64,000 nucleotides of DNA from an uncultured Latescibacterota bacterium (GCA_951813615.1 OX638377.1:2046001-2110000); one strand, 5' to 3'. Positions 7,952-17,129 are shown, counted from the first letter of the stretch. The notes: a model not told the origin generated them from the sequence alone. Numbers and translations are program-made.

Positions 7952-10132
7952 ATGAAAGGTTGGAAAGGTGTGATCGGCCTAGTCAGCCTATTGCTGATGA
8001 GTATCGCGTATGGTGAGGGTAGAGGAGACAAAACGATCGTCGAGCTGGATGCGGCTGGCGACTCCTACCAACTCCGAACCCCTGAGCAGGCTCGCAGCGA
8101 GCTAAGTGAGCGGGGGATTCAATATACCCGGTCTTCTTTCTTCGAGCGCGTGGAAAAGGGGGATCTGTTCGCGGTGCAGCTATTTATGGATGCAGGGATG
8201 GCTATCCACGCTCGGACTGACCAAGGTGAGACAGCCTTGATGGTGGCCGCCGGGAAAGGTGATGTAGAGATGGTGCAGTTTTTGGTGGGTAACGGCACCG
8301 ATATCAACGCCCAAACTGGCAGCGGCAGGACGGCCTTGATGGTGGCCGCTGGGGAAGGCCATGTAGAAGTAATACGTTTTTTGGTGGACCATGGTGCTGA
8401 CATAAATGTCCAAGATAAAAACGGCTGGACGGCCTTGGACTTGGCTTCCTGGGGCGGCGATCCAGAGATAGGGGTTGCCCATGTAGAGGTGGTGCGCTCT
8501 TTGGTAGAGCGCTGGGTGGCGAAAGCAGGTGCGAATGCTCGAACTGAGGATGGTAAGACGGCCTTGTACTGGGCTGTTTTAGGCGGAGATTTGGAGATGG
8601 TTCACTTTTTGGTAGAAAATGGTGCCGATATCAACGCCCAAACTAAATACGGCTGGACGGCCCTGATGCAAGCGGCGCGGGAGGGCGATTTGGCGATGGT
8701 TCGTTTTTTGGTAGGTGCGGGTGCCGATATCAACGCCCGAGCTAAATATGGCTGGACGGCCCTGATGATGGCGGCGCGGGTCGGCGACTTGGCGATGGTT
8801 CGCTTTTTGGTAGGTGCGGGTGCCGAGATAGACGCCCGAACAGATATCGGTGAAACGGCCTTGGTACAAGCTGCTCCCAATGGCGTAGAGATGGTTCGCT
8901 TTTTGGTAGAAAATGGTGCCGAGGTAAACGCCCGAACTAATGACGGTAGGGCGGCCTTGATGATGACGGCTCGGGTCGGCGACTTGGAGGTAGTTCGCTT
9001 TTTGGCAGCAAACGGTGCCGAGGTAAACGCCCAAGATAAATACGGCGAGGGGGCCTTGATAAAAGCCGTGCGGATTGGCGATTTGGAGGTAGCTCGCTTT
9101 TTGGTAGCAAACAGTGCCGAGCTAAACACCCAAGACAATAGCGGCAAGACGGCCTTGATGGAAGCGGCTCGGCTCGGCGATTTGGCGATGGTTCGCTTTC
9201 TGGTGGGTAAGGGTACCGATATCAACGCCCAAGATGAACGCGGTTGGACCGCCTTGGTGCAAGCGGTTCGGAATCGGAAGGGCGCTTTGGAGGTGGTTCG
9301 CCTCTTGGTGGACAACGGTGCTGATATAAATGCCCAAGACAGTAGCGGCGAGGCAATCTTGATGCAAGCGGTTCGGAATCGGAAGGGCGCTTTGGAGGTG
9401 GTTCGCCTCTTGGTGGACAACGGTGCTGATATAAATGCCCAAGACAATAGCGGCGAGGCAGCCTTGATAAAAGCCGTGCGGATTGGCGAGTTGGAGGTGA
9501 TTCGCTTTTTAGTAGCAAACGGTGCCGATATAAATGCCCAAGACAGCAGCGGCAAGACGGTCTTGATACAAGCGGCACGGCAGGGCGATTGGGAGATGGT
9601 TCACCTCTTGGTGGAAAATGGTGCTGATATAAACGCTCAAGACAGCAGCGGCGAAACAGTCCTGATGAAAGCTGTGCGGGACAGCGAGTTGGAGGTGGTT
9701 CGCTTTTTAGTAGCAAACGGTGCCGATATAAATGCCCAAACTAAATACGGTTGGACGACCCTGATGCAAGCTGCTCCTGGCATAGAGATGGTTCGCTTTT
9801 TGGTGGGCAAGGGTGCCGATATCAACGCCCAAACTAATAACGGCGAGACGATCTTAATACAAGCTGTGCGAGTTGGCGATTTGGAGATGGTTCGCTTTTT
9901 GGTGGGTAAGGGTGCCGATATCAACGCCCAAACTGATAACGGCGAGACGGCCTTGATGGAAGCCACCGAGTGGGGCCGTTTAGAGGTGGTGCGTTTTTTA
10001 GTGAACAAGGGTGCTGATGTAAACACCCCAGATAATAGTGGCAGAACCCCCTTGAGATTGGCTAAAGAAAAAGGCCTACAAGAGGTGGTGGACTTTCTCA
10101 AAGAGACTGTGGCCAGATCCCGTCGAAGATAG
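7952..10132 (+). CDS. Secreted ankyrin-repeat protein
   Basis: 726-residue protein. Residues 1-21 form a signal peptide (KGWKGVIGLVSLLLMSIAYG), so it is exported to the periplasm or outside. From about residue 60 to 715 it is made of about 19 ankyrin repeats of 33 residues (pattern GxTALMxAxxxGDLEMVRFLVxxGADINAQ), several with a 2-residue insertion (NRKG). AAGGAG sits 8 bases before the ATG. No enzymatic domain is present. Ankyrin repeats bind proteins; in symbiotic bacteria secreted ankyrin proteins often act on host cells, which would fit a sponge-associated lifestyle but is inference. It stands alone between oppositely oriented PhyH genes. Confidence 0.92.
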   Translation: MKGWKGVIGLVSLLLMSIAYGEGRGDKTIVELDAAGDSYQLRTPEQARSELSERGIQYTRSSFFERVEKGDLFAVQLFMDAGMAIHARTDQGETALMVAAGKGDVEMVQFLVGNGTDINAQTGSGRTALMVAAGEGHVEVIRFLVDHGADINVQDKNGWTALDLASWGGDPEIGVAHVEVVRSLVERWVAKAGANARTEDGKTALYWAVLGGDLEMVHFLVENGADINAQTKYGWTALMQAAREGDLAMVRFLVGAGADINARAKYGWTALMMAARVGDLAMVRFLVGAGAEIDARTDIGETALVQAAPNGVEMVRFLVENGAEVNARTNDGRAALMMTARVGDLEVVRFLAANGAEVNAQDKYGEGALIKAVRIGDLEVARFLVANSAELNTQDNSGKTALMEAARLGDLAMVRFLVGKGTDINAQDERGWTALVQAVRNRKGALEVVRLLVDNGADINAQDSSGEAILMQAVRNRKGALEVVRLLVDNGADINAQDNSGEAALIKAVRIGELEVIRFLVANGADINAQDSSGKTVLIQAARQGDWEMVHLLVENGADINAQDSSGETVLMKAVRDSELEVVRFLVANGADINAQTKYGWTTLMQAAPGIEMVRFLVGKGADINAQTNNGETILIQAVRVGDLEMVRFLVGKGADINAQTDNGETALMEATEWGRLEVVRFLVNKGADVNTPDNSGRTPLRLAKEKGLQEVVDFLKETVARSRRR
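9260..9446 (+). repeat. Recent tandem duplication inside the ankyrin gene
   Basis: Bases 9260-9341 recur exactly at 9365-9446, an 82-base identical stretch with a 105-base period (35 codons, one ankyrin repeat plus a two-codon insertion). Other repeats in the gene are more diverged, so this pair is the youngest duplication. Confidence 0.9.
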
Positions 10133-10140
10133 CCTCTTCG
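10124..10140 (+). terminator. Possible terminator of the ankyrin gene
   Basis: Perfect 6-base arms CGAAGA and TCTTCG around a 5-base loop that contains the TAG stop codon, followed after 8 bases by a T-rich run (ATTTTTTATTTT). The stem is short and offset from the T run, so this is only a weak intrinsic terminator candidate. Confidence 0.4.
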
Positions 10141-10197
10141 GCTCGATATTTTTTATTTTACCTTTCACTCAGTTCCGCTGCTAGCCGCTATACTCCC

Positions 10198-10992
10198 TCA
10201 AACCCTCCCAGGAAAAGACCGTCCCCGCACCTGTTTAAAGGGCGGCATCTTAGGCGCGTCGGTGACCGCCTCGTCGCGCCAGGAAGTCGCGCGCATGTAG
10301 TGCACGGCATAGCCCCTGCGTCGCGTGCCGGTCCGATTGGCGTTGCTCTGGTGCAGCGTTAGGCTGTGGTGGAAACTGATGCTGCCGGCGCGCAGGGGAG
10401 CGTGCCGGATGGGCCAGCCACCGCTTTCGAGATCGGCGACAAAAGGAGCCAAGCGCTCGCCTCGCAACATGCCCCAGCGGTGAGTGCCCAAGGCAAAGTT
10501 GAGGCAGCCGTTGTCGAGGGTGGCCGCGTCAATGGCGGTCCAAGCGGAGACCAAGTCCATGGGGAAAATGTCGCGCCAAGAGGCCGAGTCTTGGTGCCAG
10601 CCCTGCGCCGAGCCTGTGCGCGGAGCTTTCATAAAGAGCTGGTCGCCGTACATCTTGATGTCGTCGGTGCCGAGTAGGTCGGCGATGATGTCGGCGATTT
10701 TGGGGTGGGTGACGTGGGCCCACATTACGTCGTCGTACACCGCTATGTTGTACAGTTTGCGCACGGCTAGCACTTGGTCGGTGACGGCTTTTTCGCCGCG
10801 GCGGAAGACGGGTTCGAGTTGGATGCTGGTGTCGGGAATGTGTTCTAGCTCGCCGGTGGCGATGCGGTCGGTGTGGGCTGCTAAAGAGGCGACCTCGTCG
10901 GGGGTCAGCACGTCTTCGACAGTCAGACAGCCGTCGAGGTAGAAGCGTTCGACTTGATCGGGGGTGAGGTGACGCAAGGTTTGTTGGGTCAC
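10198..10992 (-). CDS. PhyH-family oxygenase
   Basis: 264-residue PhyH-family Fe(II)/2-oxoglutarate oxygenase. The iron triad is intact: GWHQDSASW gives HxD and LTLHQSNANRTG gives the distal His, with the following Arg residues suited to bind 2-oxoglutarate. Starts at GTG 10992, overlapping the TGA of the upstream PhyH gene in a GTGA junction, with AAGGAGGAG further upstream, so the two are translationally coupled. Last gene of the 17040-10198 operon. Likely hydroxylates a small organic substrate released by the operon's other enzymes; the substrate cannot be named. Confidence 0.88.
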   Translation of the reverse strand: MTQQTLRHLTPDQVERFYLDGCLTVEDVLTPDEVASLAAHTDRIATGELEHIPDTSIQLEPVFRRGEKAVTDQVLAVRKLYNIAVYDDVMWAHVTHPKIADIIADLLGTDDIKMYGDQLFMKAPRTGSAQGWHQDSASWRDIFPMDLVSAWTAIDAATLDNGCLNFALGTHRWGMLRGERLAPFVADLESGGWPIRHAPLRAGSISFHHSLTLHQSNANRTGTRRRGYAVHYMRATSWRDEAVTDAPKMPPFKQVRGRSFPGRV

Positions 10993-11894
10993 GGGACGGT
11001 CTCCTCCTTCAGGTTAGACCGGTAATTCTCCGCCCAAGCCTTGAGCGGGATATCCTCGTCTTTGGGTCGCCAGTAGCGCGACACCGGCAGCACCAAGGGA
11101 TCGTCGCCAGCATAGGCCGTGCTGCCGGTGCCCAACTCGCCCAAAAGCTGACGCCGCACTGGGTCGCACCCGGCCAAGACTTCCGGGGCTTGGTGTTCGT
11201 AATCCGAAGGGCGGATCCAGCGGTGCTGATAGCCGTAGTACAGGCATTTGCGTGGTTGGTCGGACAGATTCGGGGTCAGGCAGTGATACAAGGCCGTGCG
11301 CCAGATTAGCGCGGTGCCGGGGGCGACGTTGACTTCGACAATGCGCGCGGGATCGACGCGGCGCGTATCCTCGTCAATCCACGGCGATTGACGATGGCTG
11401 CCGCGCACAACGCAAATGGCACCGCTCAACGGCTGGGTCAGGTCGGTTAAATAATAGCCGACCTTCATCTCCATAAACGGCAGTACCCCATTGACCTCGG
11501 GCCAACCGTAGTTGGGGCCGTCGGCGTGCCAGGGGAAAAAACTGTCCGGGGCACCCAACTCGTGCTCCCCATCGGCTGGATCCTGCGGCGGGCGCACGTC
11601 GAGGTGCGACGTGCGGAGCTGGATATTGTAGCCCATCAGGTCCACAACCAGAGGCAAAATGGGTGGGTAGTCCACCAATTCCTTAAAGAGGGAGTCGGTG
11701 GCGATATTGCGCATCTGAAAGGCCTGACCGGGATCGATATTGCGCTCACGGCGGTAGCGGTCGTACAACTCGTCGAGCCGCTGCAACAGCGCGGCGATGC
11801 GGTCGGGCGGCAGGGCGTCTTCGACGAGGAAGAAGCCGTCCTCGTCGAACTGTCGCTGTTGTTCGGAGGTGATTTTTAAAGGGATTTCGCTCAT
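10989..11894 (-). CDS. PhyH-family oxygenase
   Basis: 301-residue PhyH-family protein with intact iron ligands: WHADGPNYG for HxD and ALYHCLTPN for the distal His, followed by RKCLYYGYQHRW. The frame extends to 11939, but ATG at 11894 has AGAGGA upstream and lies 19 bases after the SDR stop, so it is the better start. The two PhyH proteins of this operon are not close paralogues (different length and core sequences), which suggests two separate oxidation steps. Cytoplasmic; no signal peptide. Confidence 0.88.
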   Translation of the reverse strand: MSEIPLKITSEQQRQFDEDGFFLVEDALPPDRIAALLQRLDELYDRYRRERNIDPGQAFQMRNIATDSLFKELVDYPPILPLVVDLMGYNIQLRTSHLDVRPPQDPADGEHELGAPDSFFPWHADGPNYGWPEVNGVLPFMEMKVGYYLTDLTQPLSGAICVVRGSHRQSPWIDEDTRRVDPARIVEVNVAPGTALIWRTALYHCLTPNLSDQPRKCLYYGYQHRWIRPSDYEHQAPEVLAGCDPVRRQLLGELGTGSTAYAGDDPLVLPVSRYWRPKDEDIPLKAWAENYRSNLKEETVP

Positions 11895-11913
11895 TGGAGT
11901 ATCCTCTAAGACG

Positions 11914-12711
11914 CTACTTCCACATGCAAAAACCGCCATCCACTACCAGATTGTGCCCAGTGATATAGTCGGCGGCGGGCGAGGCCAAAAAGCGCACCGC
12001 TCCTTTCAGGTCTAGGCCGTCGCGGCCCATGCGGCCCAAGGCGGTGGCGTCGCTGTACTCGTCGATAAAGGCTTGGGGTTGGCCACGCTCAAAGCCGCCG
12101 GGCGAAATGGCATTGACCCGCACGCCCATAGGAGCTAAATAGGCGGCCGCGTCCATTGTCAGACCGATGACGCCGGCTTTGGCCGCGGCGTAGTCCAGCG
12201 GTTGCTGGCCCAAGCCACTGCGCTGGTACATGCGGCGGTCGCGGCCCACCAGACCGGCGATGGAGGCGATGTTGATAATGGAGCCCGAGCCTTGTGCGGC
12301 CATGATGCGGCCGAAGATTTGGCAGGAGAAGAGGGGGCCGGTCAAATTGGTGTCGATGAGCAGGCGGGCGTCTTCGGGCTTGCGCTCGAATAGGTCGGTG
12401 GTAGCCAGCCCTAAGCCGCCGCCGGCGTTGTTGACCACTACATCGACGCGGCCTTGCCACTGGCGCACGTCTTGGGCGAATTGGCTGAGGGCGGCGTGAT
12501 CGCAGATGTCGAGGGCGGCGCTGTACACCTCACAGCCGTAGGTCTCTTTGAGACGTTCAGCCGTGGCTTGGGCATTGGCTTCTTGACGGGAGGTGATGGC
12601 TAGATGACAGCCGGCGTCGGCTAGGCTCTCGGCCATGTCGCGGCCCAAATCGCGGGCTCCGCCGATCACCACGGCTACTTGGTCGGTCAAGTCGAAAAGT
12701 TCTGTGCTCAT
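11914..12711 (-). CDS. Short-chain dehydrogenase/reductase
   Basis: 265-residue classical SDR. The nucleotide-binding motif is GGARDLG near residue 16, NNAGGG lies at about residue 95, catalytic Ser is in SIINIASIAG and the catalytic pair in YAAAK. Ends with DYITGHNLVVDGGF, typical of FabG-like SDRs. ATG at 12711 has AGGAG 8 bases upstream; the longer start at 12735 lacks one. SDRs of this type oxidise or reduce alcohol/ketone groups of sugars and related compounds with NAD(P). In this operon it probably acts on a sugar or sugar-acid after sulfate and sialic-acid-like groups are removed (inference). Confidence 0.9.
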   Translation of the reverse strand: MSTELFDLTDQVAVVIGGARDLGRDMAESLADAGCHLAITSRQEANAQATAERLKETYGCEVYSAALDICDHAALSQFAQDVRQWQGRVDVVVNNAGGGLGLATTDLFERKPEDARLLIDTNLTGPLFSCQIFGRIMAAQGSGSIINIASIAGLVGRDRRMYQRSGLGQQPLDYAAAKAGVIGLTMDAAAYLAPMGVRVNAISPGGFERGQPQAFIDEYSDATALGRMGRDGLDLKGAVRFLASPAADYITGHNLVVDGGFCMWK

Positions 12712-12758
12712 GGGGATGCTCCTGACGCGGGGCAATATAGGCGTCTAAAGGAGGGGAA

Positions 12759-14201
12759 TCAACCAGATGGAGGTTCCCGATAGGTCATTTCAGACCGCTG
12801 ATCCCAGCGGAACTGGTCGGGTGCGTTGGTCTGTTCGGCCCACTCGCGGATCAAGTCGATATCCGCCTGCCGCGCTTCCAGCCGCGCCGCGACCTGAGCC
12901 GGATCCCATCCGTCCAAGACTAAGTCGGTCAACTCGGTCACCAACTCCTGGCACTCCGGGGCTGCGGCCCGGTCCACCTGCTCGTGGGGATCCTCTTCTA
13001 GATTGAACAACTGGGGGCGCTCCCGCCAGTGGTAGATTAGCTTCCATGGCCCACGCCGCACCATGCGCTGCACTTGGCCTTCGCGGAGGGCGTATTCCGA
13101 AAAGGCCACATCCTCCCAATCGCCTTGGCCCTCGCGTAGCAACTCCAGCGCCGACCGCCCCGGCGAATTGGGCAAGGGCGGGGCACCCAAGGCTTGGAGC
13201 ATGGTGGCGTTGAGGTCTAAGGCACTCATCACTCGGTCACAGCGCGTCCCAGCCGGCAATACGCCGGGCCAGGAGACAATGGCCGGCACTTTGGCCGACT
13301 CTTCGTAAAAAGTTCGCTTCATCCACAAGTCGTGCTCACCGACCAACTCGCCGTGATCCGAGCTGTACACCACCAAGGTATTGTCGGCCAAGTCGTTTTC
13401 CTGCAGAGCCGTTAAAATGCGACCGATCATGCCGTCCATCTCGGCGACCAAGGCCCAGTAAGCGGCTCGGGCGTTGAGCCCCCATTCTTCGGGTATCTCC
13501 TGCAACTCGCCGTGGCTCCGCCACCAGTGGATCGCCGGATGAAGGTGATCGCCAAAAGGCTCGCGCACCGAAGGCGGGCGAATTCTCGCTCGGTAATAAT
13601 CGTATAGGGGGCGCCGCGCCAAATAGGGAGAATGCGGCAGCATAAAGCCGATGCTGAGGCTGAAGGGGCCTTCGGCTTGACCGGCGCGCTTTTGTACTCC
13701 CAGTTGATTTAAAAAGTACACAGCCGCTGCGGTCACGTCCTCGTCGTGCACTTGGTACGAGCTTTGTCCCGGTCCGGCTTGCTTCAGACTCCCGCGGCTC
13801 ATGGCTGGTGCTCGCCCCCCGCCGGGCCAATTGGAGGAGTGGTCGCCTACCGGCCTTGCGACATAGCCGTGCAATTGGTCGGGGCCTATGGAGTGCATGC
13901 GGCCGATCAGCACCGGCCGGTACCCAGCCGCTCCCATGGCGTGAGCCATTGTCGGCACCCCCGAATCGAGGATCTGGTTGTTGGTCCACACCTCGATGTC
14001 GCTGGGGTAGCGCCCCGCGAGCATGGCCATGCGCGAGGCCACGCACACCGGCGATGGGCAGTACACTTGGGTGCATTGCACGCCTTCGGCGGCGAGGCGG
14101 TCCAAATGCGGCGTCTCCACCACCGGGTCGCCAGCGCAGCCCATGACGTAAGGATTGTGCTGGTCGGAGTGGATGTAGAGTAGGTTAGGGCGCTGCTGCA
14201 T
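12759..14201 (-). CDS. Sulfatase (type I, formylglycine type)
   Basis: 480-residue sulfatase of the alkaline phosphatase superfamily. N-terminal metal site NLLYIHSDQHNP, the modification motif CVASRMAMLAG (C-x-A-x-R in place of C-x-P-x-R), and the second metal region VVYSSDHGELVGEHDLWMK are all present. The cysteine would be converted to formylglycine by a sulfatase-modifying enzyme encoded elsewhere. No signal peptide, so probably cytoplasmic, acting on imported small sulfated compounds. ATG at 14201 has AGGAGG 6 bases upstream and starts 10 bases after the sialidase stop; the longer frame to 14360 reads through the sialidase end and is rejected. Confidence 0.92.
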   Translation of the reverse strand: MQQRPNLLYIHSDQHNPYVMGCAGDPVVETPHLDRLAAEGVQCTQVYCPSPVCVASRMAMLAGRYPSDIEVWTNNQILDSGVPTMAHAMGAAGYRPVLIGRMHSIGPDQLHGYVARPVGDHSSNWPGGGRAPAMSRGSLKQAGPGQSSYQVHDEDVTAAAVYFLNQLGVQKRAGQAEGPFSLSIGFMLPHSPYLARRPLYDYYRARIRPPSVREPFGDHLHPAIHWWRSHGELQEIPEEWGLNARAAYWALVAEMDGMIGRILTALQENDLADNTLVVYSSDHGELVGEHDLWMKRTFYEESAKVPAIVSWPGVLPAGTRCDRVMSALDLNATMLQALGAPPLPNSPGRSALELLREGQGDWEDVAFSEYALREGQVQRMVRRGPWKLIYHWRERPQLFNLEEDPHEQVDRAAAPECQELVTELTDLVLDGWDPAQVAARLEARQADIDLIREWAEQTNAPDQFRWDQRSEMTYREPPSG

Positions 14202-14211
14202 GGGTGTCCTC

Positions 14212-15336
14212 CTATAAAGATAGACGAGCCCAGCGCACTTCCATGCAGGCGTCGTCGCCGGCGTAATAGACGACCATGACGTCGCCGTCGGGCAGGACCG
14301 CTGAAAAGGGCAGACCAAAACTCCACAGACCCATTTCGGCCAGCAGGTCGCCGGTGTCACCTTGGCCGGCAGCGGATTGCGAGGATTCAGCGGTGTACAG
14401 TTCTACTTCGGTGGCTGCGTCAAAGGGGGCGTCTCCCGCCAGGGCTAGGCGGGCGCGGATCGAGTGCGATTGAAAGCGATCGACCCAGGCCAAGACCACG
14501 CGGCCGTCTGGCAGAATGGCCGGATGCGCGGCTTGGTCGGGAAAACCTAAGTCGTCGGGGGCAGACCAAGTGGCGCCTTCGTCCGCGCTGAGGTGGCGCT
14601 GGATATTGAGGTATTGGGTCGTCTGCCGATCGTAGGTCCAGGTGAAGGTGACCACGCGGCCATCGGGACAGACGCCAGCGCGTTGGTCCCAGTTGAAGAT
14701 ACGGCCGGTGGGGTCTTGGCAGGTGGTGACGGGATCGCCCCAGGTCTGGCCCTGATCTTCCGAGTACAAATACACCACTCGCTGTAGCCACTGGCCCCGG
14801 TCCAAATAGGTTTTATTGGTCTCGATGCTCAAGGCCAGCCGGCCGCTGGGCAGAATGAGGACGGGGTTGGTCAGGCTGGGCGGGCCAACATCTGGTGGGA
14901 CGGACACGATGCGCCAGTCGGACCAAGTGCGCCCTAGGTCGTGGGAGTAGGCCAAGACGATCTCCATGGGCAGGCAGCCTTCGGTCTCTTCGTTGAAGAG
15001 GGGTTGCCCCGGATAGGTCTGGCGGTCCACCCACATGGCGGCCAGCAACAAGTGGCCGTTGCCTAGGTCGGTGACATAGCCGACCCGGAGCGAACCGTTC
15101 AGCCCGTTTAAGGTCGTGGCAAAAGGAGTCTCGGGTGCGCCCCAAGATTGTCCGCCATCGTCCGAGCGCTTCAGTTCGACCGTGCCGTCCGCTGAATCCT
15201 TGCTGCTACCGACGCGGTAGGTGGACAGCAGCGAGCCGTCGGCCAGCGGGGTCAGGGCGGGAAAAGTCGAAAAGGCGCGCGGCGAATTGGGCTCGCCGCG
15301 ATTGATGACACCGCGATTGATAATTTTCATCTCCAT
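14212..15336 (-). CDS. Sialidase/BNR-repeat exo-glycosidase-like protein
   Basis: 374-residue six-bladed propeller protein. Four Asp boxes are visible: SDDGGQSWGAP, SHDLGRTWSDW, SEDQGQTWGDP and SADEGATWSAP, the hallmark of the sialidase/neuraminidase superfamily. No signal peptide follows the start, so it appears cytoplasmic. Start taken at ATG 15336 (MEMKIINR), with AAGGA just upstream; the second Met (MKIINR) is an alternative. The first ten codons closely match the start of the upstream gene at 17040. Related proteins cleave sialic acids or other 2-keto sugars, but the family also contains non-sialidase members, so the exact substrate is open. Confidence 0.8.
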   Translation of the reverse strand: MEMKIINRGVINRGEPNSPRAFSTFPALTPLADGSLLSTYRVGSSKDSADGTVELKRSDDGGQSWGAPETPFATTLNGLNGSLRVGYVTDLGNGHLLLAAMWVDRQTYPGQPLFNEETEGCLPMEIVLAYSHDLGRTWSDWRIVSVPPDVGPPSLTNPVLILPSGRLALSIETNKTYLDRGQWLQRVVYLYSEDQGQTWGDPVTTCQDPTGRIFNWDQRAGVCPDGRVVTFTWTYDRQTTQYLNIQRHLSADEGATWSAPDDLGFPDQAAHPAILPDGRVVLAWVDRFQSHSIRARLALAGDAPFDAATEVELYTAESSQSAAGQGDTGDLLAEMGLWSFGLPFSAVLPDGDVMVVYYAGDDACMEVRWARLSL

Positions 15337-15441
15337 ATTTCCTTGTTTTTGCAACTGCGCGTTTTTGTACGAGATCGGCACCGGGCTGATGGCGATTCAC
15401 GACGGACGTCCCGAATTGGGATGGCAAGTCGCGCCAGAGGA

Positions 15442-17040
15442 CTACTTGAGCAGCATGAGCTTGCGCGTCTGGCTCCGCTCGCCGGCCCGCAGGCGGACGA
15501 TATAGGGACCGGCGGCAACGCCGTCAGCGTCCCAGTATGCACGGTGCATTCCCGGGGTTTGCTGGGCGTTGACGAGTGTCCGCAGTCGCTGCCCGGATAC
15601 GTCGAATATCTCTAGGCGCACCGCAGCAGCGATTGCGAGGGAATACTCAATCTGCACCGAGCTATTGAAGGGATTCGGGTAGGGCTGCGCAAGCGCCGCC
15701 ACCAGCGGTCTCGCCAATTCCTCACGCACAGCCGTGGGCACCGTAGCGGCGGGCGCGAAGCGACGCAGCAGCGCTCCTTCGAGCGGTCCTTCCGAGTCGA
15801 TGAAATAGGTGTAGTACGCGGCAATGATCGGGAATACCTCCGGTACGTAGGGAGCGAGGCGCAGGAAGGGTGTCATGACGCTCACCTGAGCCGGCCCGAA
15901 GCGAGTCGGATCTCCGTTGATCTCGCCGAGCAGCACGCCCCCGCCAAGGCGACCGAAGCCGCAGCGGACCGTTTGGCCAAAGCGCATCATGTCACTAGCG
16001 TCAAAGACTTGGCCGTGGTCTGCCATCAGGATCGGAAAGGTGAGACTGAGGGCGGCGTGGCCGGTATCCTCGGAGAACACCTCATTCCACTGCTTACTTT
16101 GGTGCCGAATCGACTCTCGCGGCAGGTAGTACTCCCAGATGTAGGCACCATCGGGCGTTGGATGGAGACGGTTCTTGCAGTAGTGGGCCAAGCGAATGGC
16201 GCGATCTTTGTGCTCAGGGTCGCCGGTCAGCAGGTGGGAGGTCCACAGGGCGCGGCCCATGGCGCTGAGCCAGTTGAACGGCACGGGCACAGCGGCGTAG
16301 TTGGAGTCTTGGTAGTCGGGCGGGTGGTGGTAGTAGCCCTCGGATGGTCCGGGGCCGTCAACCCACTCGGCGTCGTGGAAGGCAACTGCCTCTTGCACGG
16401 CTGCTATAATGTGGTCGTACTCACTGGGATCGAAGGCGGCCAGCAGGTCGGGATCTTCGCGGGCGAGCAGCAGGAAGTCGAAGATCGGATAGGCGATCAA
16501 TCCGGTGTGCAGGACGTAGGTCTCGCGCCCGCGCGAGGAGTAGGTGCCGTCGCTCCACAGCGGCACCACCGAGCCGTTCCACAACTGCTCTTGGGGCACG
16601 CGCCGGTCGTCGCGGTTGTTGATGACGACGCGGACGAGCTTGAGATTTTCATCGAAGTAGCGGCGATCCCCCGTGTGCCGGTACATCTCGTTGAGCGACA
16701 CGCTCCACGAATCCACGCCGACGGTCGGCGACCAGCCCTGATCGGCACCACTGCGGGCCACGAGCGCCAGTCGGTCGTCGAGGACGGCCCCGTTGAAGCG
16801 GTCGTAGTTGCGGATTTCCAGATACGTCGCCAGTGGCGCTACAGGTTCTATCGGCCCGTGGTGCTCGTGGAAGCGGGCGACGTAGCGCTCGTCGTCGTCA
16901 GCGTCCCACACCGAGTCACCGCAGTCCGCCGCGCCCGCTGCTTCGCCAGAAGTCGCTATTAGAACCAGCCACGCCAAGGTCCGCCGGCCCGTGAGCGAGG
17001 GAAAGGTCGAGTTGATGATACTGCGATTGATGATTTTCAT
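15442..17040 (-). CDS. Secreted alpha/alpha-barrel protein with C-terminal sorting-like domain
   Basis: 532-residue protein. A hydrophobic stretch at residues about 21-38 (TLAWLVLIATSGEAAGA) looks like a signal peptide. The middle part (about 45-420) is helical with repeated aromatic, Asp and His motifs (QGWSPTVGVDSWS, EGYYHHPPDYQDSNYAA, HCPF-less loops) typical of six-hairpin glycosidases or polysaccharide lyases, but I cannot assign a family. Residues about 440-532 form a FlgD-like/type A sorting-like module with YPNPFNSSVQIEYSL, LEIFDVSGQRL and a final MLLK, common at the ends of secreted proteins in FCB-type bacteria. First gene of the operon and the only exported one, so it probably attacks an external glycan. 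Confidence 0.75.
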   Translation of the reverse strand: MKIINRSIINSTFPSLTGRRTLAWLVLIATSGEAAGAADCGDSVWDADDDERYVARFHEHHGPIEPVAPLATYLEIRNYDRFNGAVLDDRLALVARSGADQGWSPTVGVDSWSVSLNEMYRHTGDRRYFDENLKLVRVVINNRDDRRVPQEQLWNGSVVPLWSDGTYSSRGRETYVLHTGLIAYPIFDFLLLAREDPDLLAAFDPSEYDHIIAAVQEAVAFHDAEWVDGPGPSEGYYHHPPDYQDSNYAAVPVPFNWLSAMGRALWTSHLLTGDPEHKDRAIRLAHYCKNRLHPTPDGAYIWEYYLPRESIRHQSKQWNEVFSEDTGHAALSLTFPILMADHGQVFDASDMMRFGQTVRCGFGRLGGGVLLGEINGDPTRFGPAQVSVMTPFLRLAPYVPEVFPIIAAYYTYFIDSEGPLEGALLRRFAPAATVPTAVREELARPLVAALAQPYPNPFNSSVQIEYSLAIAAAVRLEIFDVSGQRLRTLVNAQQTPGMHRAYWDADGVAAGPYIVRLRAGERSQTRKLMLLK

Positions 17041-17129
17041 TTTGACGATCCGGGTGGGTCGCTTCTCATTGTTGGGTATAATAGCGATACTCGGGCTGGT
17101 AGGACAATGACCTGAAGAGGAGAACTGGG

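Noticed and set aside
8602..9555. Long 317-codon frame opposite the ankyrin gene.
   Set aside because: It mirrors the repeat structure of the real gene on the other strand, has low-complexity residues and no ribosome site.
15973..16962. Long 329-codon frame opposite the secreted alpha/alpha-barrel gene.
   Set aside because: Valine- and glycine-rich translation without domains; a GC-rich antisense artefact.
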